In this document: one piece after another, positions 57,203-64,000 of the stretch
How positions within the stretch are numbered: the stretch's first letter is position 1
Layout of the letters: each line of letters starts with the position of its first letter
The notes under the pieces: generated by a model
Seen by the model: the letters and a program-made list of their open reading frames with translations, nothing else
Told to the model about the DNA's origin: nothing
Database searches by the model: none
Position numbers and translations under genes: made by a program
DNA from: Phoebastria nigripes
Lineage: Eukaryota > Chordata > Aves > Procellariiformes > Diomedeidae
NCBI GenBank assembly: GCA_035582835.1
Contig: JAYKAV010003266.1
Span: forward strand, 4,654,672-4,718,671
Direction of reading: 5' to 3'
DNA: 64,000 nt

Positions 57203-57400
57203 AAAATTATAATATAAAAGATCAACATCGCCAGGTAACTTAGACTCTCGTGAAATGTGCAGTTTAAGCAATCCCCAGTTTTCTGTCCCAGTCTGGGCTC
57301 GGCGGGTTGCGTTTCAGATTTACTGTCCAGAGAGAAATGGCAAAGCTGCCATCTCCATTTCCCAAACTCAGGAATCAGGCAGTCCAAATAAAATCCAAAT

Positions 57401-58805
57401 CAAGGGAAGAGCCCTGTGCCAGGGCCAAGGACCTGGGGACTTCGGGGGGCTCTGGGTGACCCCGTGCCCAAGGACGGGGGACCCGGCTCAGGGGACCTCT
57501 CACGCCTGCAGGGATGCCCCGGCGTGCACAGCCCCGTGCCCGCATTTTACAGCTGCTCCCTTTGCAAAACACCCATTTTCAGCCCCAAATCCCTGNGGAG
57601 GGGAGAAGTCGAGTGTATCCCGGAGTGGGAAGTGAAGGGGGGATGCGCCTGTCCCGAGGGGCTGCCTGTGGTCCCCAGGGCACAGTTACCCTGCACCCAG
57701 CTCCCTTGGCCGGCAGCATCCCTGGGTGCTGCCGGTGCCAGGCTGCTCCCGCGCGGGTCGGGTCAGCGCGGGCCCAGCCAAGGGCAGCTGCGGGTGCCAT
57801 TGTCCCCACGGGTGCCATTGTCCCGGCTCATGCCCAGGCTTTGTCCTCCCCGAACAATGGCCGGGGTGAAGCCACCCGCAGCCAGCACCCAGGAGGGAGG
57901 GGAGGAGGGAGGGACGAGCCTAGCCGCCATCCCCCCCCTAAAATTCAGGCAGCCCCTTTCTTTGCAGCTGAGGGTTGAGGTGCAGCAAAGGGCAGAGCCC
58001 CCTGCCATGCTGCCCCCCACCCCGAACAGGGCTGAGGGGCAGGAGCTGCTTGTTGGGGTAAATCCAGAGCAGCCCCGCTGCAGCGCACAGGGTCACTCCT
58101 GATGGGCACCGAGCGCAGCCGGTCCTGCAGCCGGGCCGGTGGTGGCATGGGGACAGGATCTGGCTTGAGGGGAGTGTGGCCCCGATGGTGTCGTGTCCCC
58201 CCTCAAAGAGGCCCTGGGACATGATGCCACGGGGATATTGAGGTCTCCTGCTGGCATGTGCCCTTGGCCCCTGTGTCCTGACGATGCCCTGGGGCTGCGG
58301 GGTGAGAGGACAACGTGCTGGGGGGCAAGAGACCTGGGGGCAGGACTCCTGCGTCCCCCAGCTCCTCCCCTGGGTGACCCCAGCCACTCTCCCACCTTCA
58401 ATCCCTGCCAAAGGATACCAAGGTTGTGGGGAGCCCCACGACAGCCACAGATTCATCTGCCTTTATCTCACCCCGATCAACCCCACGTCTCCTCCGCCGG
58501 CCCCAAATTCCGTGCCCACCCTCCCCTGGGAGCGCTCGCAGGCGATGAGGGCTCTGCACGGTCCTTGCCCTGCACCCGGGCATGTTGGCGGTGGTCCCTT
58601 AGCTGGGAGCTCATCCCTCCCCTCCAAGGCTGGGCGGCCAGAGGGGTCCCATGGTCCTTCGCCGGTGGCCCCGGGGGGGTTGAGCCTCTCGGCACCCCAG
58701 CTGCGGTCCTTAGCGCTGGAAGATGGTTTCTGTGGCTGGGAGGCAGAGGGAGGTGGCGAAGGTCCCCTGTCCCTCCTGGGGCTCAGCCTGTCCCGCCGCC
58801 NCCGC
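57401..58805 (-). other. SPDEF 3' UTR and convergent intergenic DNA
   Basis: GC-rich sequence between the two convergent genes. No minus-strand AATAAA lies within 1.5 kb of the SPDEF stop; the nearest I see is at 56467-56462, inside the presumed PACSIN1 3' UTR. The SPDEF end is therefore unplaced, and antisense overlap of the two 3' UTRs is possible. Confidence 0.5.
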
Positions 58806-58984
58806 TCAGACCGGGTGGACAAACTGGTAGACGAGGCGCTGGGAGATGTCGGGTTTCCGGATGATGCCTTTCTTGTAATACTGCCGGATGGAGCGGCTCA
58901 GCTTGTCGTAGTTCATGGCCGGGCGGTTCTTCCGGATGCCCCACAGACGGGCCACTTGCGCCGAGTCCTCAATCTTGAAGATGC
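58806..58984 (-). CDS. SPDEF: SPDEF terminal coding exon 5 (ETS)
   Basis: 179 bases, residues 280-338 and TGA: GIFKIEDSAQVARLWGIRKN through VYQFVHPV. The acceptor is CCTCCCAG|GCATCT. It carries the ETS recognition helix. Confidence 0.97.
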
Positions 58985-61467
58985 CTGGGAGGGGAGCGGG
59001 GTACAGGGGGTTACAGCCTTGCCTGCCCCCCCAGTGCCCACCCCGGGGCCACCGGAGCACCCACCCACCTTTCTCCTTGTTGAGCCAGCGGATGAAGCGG
59101 CCGTAGTTGTGGGGTTTCAGCAGCAGCTCTTTGAGGAACTGCCAGAGGTGGATGGGTTGGCCGGCACAGGATGAGTCCACCTCGCTGTCCGCCCAGCTGG
59201 CATCACCTCCTGCTGCAGGAAGGGATGGGTGAGATGGGGATGGGGAGAGACCTCTCTGCTTTGTACCTCCCCGGGGACCTGCCTGAGTCCTCGTCTGGGA
59301 AATCCTGGCTCGATGCCTGTGGGTCTCTGGAGACTCAGTCCAGGCACTGGGTCTGGAAGCACTGCTTTCTCCTCCCCATCTTGGAGCAGGGAGAACAGCC
59401 CTGTCCTGCCCTTGCACAGCCCCACAGGGATGCACGGGGTGTGGGATGGGGCCAGCNAGGGTCTCATGGCCATTTCCCCTTCGCTGCACCTTGCAGACAG
59501 CCCAGGGGCTGCTCCGGGGTAGAGGGAGTGCAACCACATGGATGCTGCTGCAGCAGCCGCTCCAACACACCAGATAATTGCAATTAAGCAGGGAGTGACC
59601 TCTCAAATACCCCAGACCTGTCTGAGGCAGAAGCGAGGCCAGTGGAGCTGAGCCTGCGCAGAACTCACCGCAGTATCTCACATCTCCCGGGGCGGCTTTT
59701 TCCTTCATCCAGGCGGCTGGAAGGGAGGAGCGGGCGGTCAGAGGGGCATCTCCCGCTGCACAGCATCGCCCACCCTCCCCAGCTCCCTCCCCGTCCCTGG
59801 TACCTACCAGACTTCCAGATGTCCAGGTGGGCGTGCAGGATGTCACCGCAGGCTGGTGAGCGCTGGCAGAACTGCTCCTCGGACATGGCACACAGGTCCT
59901 TTCCCGACAGCTCCTGGAAGGACTTCCCGATCTGCGGCAGCCGGTACTGGTGCTCCGTCCACAGGATCCACTTCTGCACGTTGCCGGGGCTCCAGTCCGC
60001 GGGGTCTGGAGGCAGAGGGTGAGCACGGCCAGTGACAGCCCGGGCAAAGACCGGGGGAACTCAGCTCACCCCACAGCGGCCCCNGGAACCCTGCCCCTCT
60101 GCAGCATCACCCACCAGGGTGGGAGCACCCCGCTCCCAGCCTGCCCTGGTCCCCAGGGACAAGACTGGCNGCCCCTTGCCACCTCCTTCACTTTGGGAAG
60201 CCTCATCCAGCCTTTTGGAGCCCCACTTGCTCCTTGCACCATCCCGGGTGACATCAAATACTTCAAGGGAGTGGGTGGCAGAGCTTGCATAAACTTAAGC
60301 ACATCCCAAGACTGCCTGTGTCACGGCAGCGATGCCACAAGGAGAATACCCCAGCGATGCCCAATGGAACTCGGTCCTGGGCTGTCCTGCTCCCCTCGCA
60401 CCCAACCCCATGCCCAGCTCGGGTAACATCACCTGGCTCCAGGCTGTCCCCAACCCCACACGCTCATCCGCCCGTTCCTAATGTCCCAGGGAAAATGGGA
60501 TAGAGAAAAGGATAATAAAAGTCCCACTGTCTGCTCTTTGCTACCGCGTGCCTTCCCCAAGAGGCGTGCAAGGCTGAAAGGCACCTCGATAATGATGCCC
60601 TGGGAGGGGAAGGGACCCCCAGCTCAGGGGGAGGGACAGGTTCAGCATCGGGTCGCTGTGTCCCTGCACCGCTCTGGCTCTGCGGCACCGGCTGGGTCAC
60701 ACTGGCACCCCACAGCCAGCACAGGACTCTGCCTAAAGCTCTGCTAACCCCTGCCTCGGCTTAACTCCAAGCCAGCGAGGCCTGAGGGGTATTCTGCTGG
60801 CATCCCTGGGCGTTAGCAAACAGCCCTGCCCAGGAGCGATGCCCNGGGGAGCCAGGCAGCAGCCACGCTCCCCCAAACCCCAGCACCTGGTTGCAAACCC
60901 CCCAGGCTGCAGCATGGCTTTAGTTCCCGCACCGGCACATCCCTCCCTCGCTGCACCCCGTGGCGGGGCTGACCCTGTCCGCAGCCCCCCCCGGGGAGGG
61001 CTGGCGGGGGGGCACCCACCTGCAGCGATGTTGAGGAGCTTGCAGGCCGTCTCGATGTCCTTCAGCACTTCGCCCACCACCATGCTCTGTACCTGCTCCA
61101 GCGAGTGCTCCTCCAGGTGCAGGCTGGTTTGCAGGTCCCCCTCGGCCCCCAGCCCCAAGCCCTGGCTGTCGATGATGGGACATTGCTCCGGCTCCTTCTG
61201 TGCCTCCCCTCGTCCTCCCTGGGTACCGCTTTGGGATGGTTCCCCCATGCCCTTGGTGGCCCAGGCGATGTCCTCCGAGTAGAGCATGTCAAAGTAGTGC
61301 AGGCAGAAAGCAGGCAGGGGCTGCTCGGGGGTGGCGGGGGGGCTGGGGCTATCCGGGCAGCCCCAGCTCCGGGTGTCGGGGTCCCGTAGGGGGGGCAGCA
61401 GGGCAATGTCCGGCCGGGCGAGGCGGCTGGGGGGCAGAGCGGTCAGCCCGGGGCTGGCGCTGCCCAT
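58806..61467 (-). CDS. SPDEF: SPDEF, SAM pointed domain ETS factor (5 coding exons)
   Basis: Coding segments in transcript order are 61467-61020, 60005-59808, 59716-59669, 59212-59069 and 58984-58806: 1017 bases, 338 residues, against 335 in human. SPDEF is a nuclear transcription factor for goblet and secretory epithelial cells that prefers GGAT over GGAA. The N-terminus MGSASPGL and the segment PSPPATPEQ match human. The pointed (PNT) domain covers about residues 133-216 (WSPGNVQKWILWTEHQYRLP). The ETS domain covers about 253-336, with the recognition helix MNYDKLSRSIRQYYKKG; Arg310 and Arg313 are the base-contacting pair, and Gln314 replaces the Tyr usual in other ETS factors, as is typical for SPDEF. 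The stop is TGA at 58808-58806. All introns are GT-AG. It converges on PACSIN1, as in human. Confidence 0.97.
59069..59212 (-). CDS. SPDEF: SPDEF coding exon 4 (ETS start)
   Basis: 144 bases, residues 232-279 plus one base: AGGDASWADSEVDSSCAGQP through WLNKEK. The acceptor is a tandem CAGCAG, so the start is 59212 or 59209. The donor is AAAG|GTGGGT. Confidence 0.95.
59669..59716 (-). CDS. SPDEF: SPDEF coding exon 3 (48 bases)
   Basis: Residues 216-231 plus one base: AAWMKEKAAPGDVRYC. The acceptor is CTTCCAG|CCGCCT and the donor TGCG|GTGAGT. The exon is short, and its length is a multiple of three, so skipping would keep frame. Confidence 0.93.
59808..60005 (-). CDS. SPDEF: SPDEF coding exon 2 (PNT domain)
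   Basis: 198 bases, residues 150-215 plus one base: DPADWSPGNVQKW through HAHLDIWKS. The acceptor is GCCTCCAG|ACCCCG and the donor TCTG|GTAGGT. Confidence 0.96.
61020..61467 (-). CDS. SPDEF: SPDEF first coding exon
   Basis: 448 bases, residues 1-149 plus one base of Asp150. The exon itself starts at 61493 after CCCGGCAG, giving 26 bases of 5' UTR. It holds a variable proline-rich N-terminus, then LEEHSLEQVQSMVVGEVLKD, the beginning of the PNT region. The donor is GCAG|GTGGGT. Confidence 0.95.
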
Positions 61468-61493
61468 CCCTCCGCTCAGCGCCGGCTCCAAAC

Positions 61494-64000
61494 CTGCCGG
61501 GAGAGGAGGAGAGAAGGAGAGGCTCACCCCGGCACCGATTCCTGCCTTCCCGCCCAGCGGCCAGGCACAAAGGGAGGAACTAAGCCTGTTAGAGGGGAAA
61601 AAACCTCCAAAGAGACCCACGGTGTCCTGTGAGCCCCCAGATGAATGCAGGCTCGGGGTCAGCCGTGGGGCTGGGGGGGGCTGTCCTGATTTTGGGAGGA
61701 CCAGCCNCAGCAGCCAGCAAGGAGAAGGAGCCCGGGGAGCGAGCAGGTCCCGACCACCGTGGGCTTTTGGGGTCTTCCCCTGACTTGCATGCCGGGTTGG
61801 CAGTAGTTCTGTCCCAGCTGGGGCTGAACACCCTTGCAGGAGGCAGCGGGGCACGCTGGAGGGGCTCCAGGGCACCTATGCAGGGTGGCCCATGGGCATC
61901 AAGGGCTGCGCGATGCCTAAACCACACAGGTACATTTCTGTGCATGGAAAACATCACCTGCTGCTTTCACCCGAGGATGCCCCAGCAGCGACGGCACCCA
62001 AACCTGGCTCACCTGGGCCAGGGACTGAGCCCAGCACCGCAGCACCCGGCTCTCGGCCGCTGCTGCCAACACCCCGGACGAGAACTGTCCTTTTACTCTC
62101 TTGCAAGAAAAACTACCCAAAAATCATCCTGTCCCCATCTGTCTCTGGTACGCGGGGAGTCCTGGAGGCCACCGAGAAGAGGATGAGCCTGCTGAATTTC
62201 CATGGCAACACCAGGGAACGGCTCCGTCCATGGAGAAACCTCCCCAAGAGCCATCCTGAGGCTTTGGGAAGAGAAAGCCCCTGCCAGGGGAGAGGCTGGT
62301 GACGGGCACGGCCAGGGCTCCGCCGAGCTCCTTGCCTGCCTCCGGCATTGCTTTTTACAAGAAGAAAAAAAAAAAANCCACCCCAAACAGGTTATTTAAA
62401 AGCAGAAAAAGTAGCAGCTTTTGCAACGGAGCCTGCAATAAACAAAGGAGCGTTCAAAGCCTGAACCAACCCCAAAGTCCCCCAAAAGAAACAAGGCAGC
62501 CCCCCAAGGGGAATGGGACACAGTGGCCAGGGAAAGGGGGTCCTTGTTTGCTCTAAATCCCAGCTGGGGGGAAAAAAAGGTTTAAAAGACTAAAGNGGAA
62601 AATACACCATCGAGTTCCTCCGGGCAGAGCGCGTCCCTTGAGAGCNGGGAGCTGAGCAGCCGGCTGCTTGGCGTAGGAGGGACGCTAGCGACCGAGCACC
62701 CAGGACAGCACGTTACCATCCCTGCAGCTCTGCTGTCCCAAAGGCTGCTCGGCTCCACGCTGCTGGGCCCGGCTCTGCTCCCGAGGCCTTAATTAAACAT
62801 CATTAATAGCCACATGCCACGGCCCTGTTAACCGCAGCGGTACTGGTGGGGATGAGTTTAACGCACTCGCTGGGGATTTTAATGCCCCCAGAAGTACGGT
62901 TTTTGAGGCTCTGCATCACCTGCACCACGAGGAAGCTCTGCCCATCATTTCNCCCTTGGCAAAGCCCAAAAAACCTTGGAAAAACTCATGGAGGAACCGT
63001 GGCTGCCGAAACAGCACCCACGCCAGCCTGATCCACGGAGACCTGGGGAGGGGGTGTGGGTTCCTATACTGGAGCCCATGTCCCCGAGGGGTTTCGGTAG
63101 CACCGCAGCGAGGAGGAGGAGGAGGGAGAAGGGGTGCCCACGCCACCGAGCTGCCCCCACCGCCCAAACAGTTTCCCTGAGAGATGGCGCCGGCTTCCAA
63201 ACCTCTCCTTGATTTGCTCTGGATTAAAAGAAGAGCTTTAGCAGATCAGCTTTAAATCCAGCCTCACGCTGCTCCCGGCACAAAAGAGAAGCGGTAACAG
63301 CTTGCATGGCTCCAGCCCGCTGCACAGCGCCGGCTGCGGGGGGCTTTCTGGGGAGGGGACGGGGGTCTCGTCCCCAAAGCCTCCGGGATGCTCTGGGGTC
63401 ATGGTGCATCCTCCGCCCATCCCACCTCTGCCAGGCTTCGCTCCCGCAGCCGCCAGCCAGACACACGGAAGAGCAGGGCTGCGGAGCCAACCCTGGGCAC
63501 GTGGCGGGATGGATGGCCCCATCCCGTCCCCCTCCTCCCGGTTGGGACCAGAAGGACCTGATCCCTTGGGCAAGTGGCCCCAAAAACCTGAGCAATCACC
63601 CGCCAAACGGTGCTGTACTCTCAGGGCGGGGGCCTTTGTTTGACTTTCTCCCGCTCTGGCACGCAGGCGGCTGGGCTGGGTGGGGACCTGTTTGCTCTAA
63701 GAAACCGCTTTGGGCAGCTGTTTCCCTCTCCTCTCCCTTTTTTGCTTTTCCCTGGAAAAGGAGAGCTGGAGAAGCAGCCCCAGGTGCACTGAGATGCTCA
63801 TGGGAAACACTGACCCACACGGCACCCCAAAAACCTTCACGTTCCCTGCCCGAGCTAAACGGGGCTGCGCTGGTAATTGCATCAGCCCTGGCAAACACTC
63901 CCTGGCTTGCGCACGCTGCCGGCGGTGAGCGTGGCCCCGGTCCCACAGGCTTCCCACCGGAGCTCGCCTGTGGCAAAGCCACACCGACGCAGCATCGTGC
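61494..64000. other. SPDEF upstream flank
   Basis: Presumed intron 1 or promoter of SPDEF, whose mammalian orthologue has a non-coding first exon. No exon was identified. An A run interrupted by an N lies at 62365-62377. An AT-rich island with TTAATTAAACATCATTAATA at about 62789-62808 stands out. Confidence 0.55.

Larger units (their letters stand above)
54094..57400 (+). other. PACSIN1: PACSIN1 3' UTR (extent uncertain)
   Basis: Untranslated sequence after the stop. No AATAAA appears near the AU-rich block at 55.69-55.80 kb. Plus-strand AATAAA hexamers occur at 57189-57194, 57197-57202 and 57387-57392, which would give a 3' UTR of about 3.1-3.3 kb. The TA repeat at 55721-55744 lies inside it. 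The end is inferred. Confidence 0.5.

Overview
The window is nuclear DNA from an amniote vertebrate, almost certainly a bird. Four multi-exon protein-coding genes were assembled by eye from splice sites and protein similarity: NUDT3 (minus), RPS10 (minus), PACSIN1 (plus) and SPDEF (minus). This is the gene order of human 6p21.31. A CR1 retroposon tail, very short GC-rich introns in PACSIN1 and SPDEF, and an abrupt change to GC-rich DNA point to a bird and probably to a microchromosome. The species cannot be named from the sequence alone.

Layout. 1-27.4 kb: NUDT3, read right to left, with five coding exons, long AT-rich introns and a CpG-rich promoter at about 26.8-28.2 kb. 28.2-29.9 kb: short intergenic gap. 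29.9-36.47 kb: RPS10, complete, with a non-coding first exon that starts at a pyrimidine tract. 36.5-50.6 kb: GC-rich DNA with no convincing protein gene. It holds a 187-base assembly gap, tandem repeats, two probable MIR SINE relics, a CpG-rich segment with a palindromic RFX X-box and a possible first exon of PACSIN1, and several AT-richer islands that look like regulatory elements. 50.6-54.1 kb: the complete PACSIN1 coding region in nine exons, followed by a 3' UTR that may run to about 57.2-57.4 kb. 58.8-61.5 kb: the complete SPDEF coding region in five exons, convergent with PACSIN1. 61.5-64 kb: upstream flank of SPDEF with no recognised exon.

The assembled proteins are NUDT3 169 aa, RPS10 165 aa, PACSIN1 445 aa and SPDEF 338 aa. 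Every exon joins in frame with GT-AG borders and no coding gene looks broken. The genes are not a functional pathway: they are an inositol pyrophosphate hydrolase, a ribosomal protein, a neuronal F-BAR endocytosis adaptor and an epithelial ETS factor held together by conserved synteny. I found no prokaryotic system, CRISPR array, tRNA, rRNA or clear snoRNA. The most unusual signals are an array of eight related 16-base motifs upstream of NUDT3, a start-codon-overlapping YY1/TISU site in the same promoter, stop-free in-frame introns in SPDEF and PACSIN1, and the apparent loss of one NPF motif in PACSIN1.
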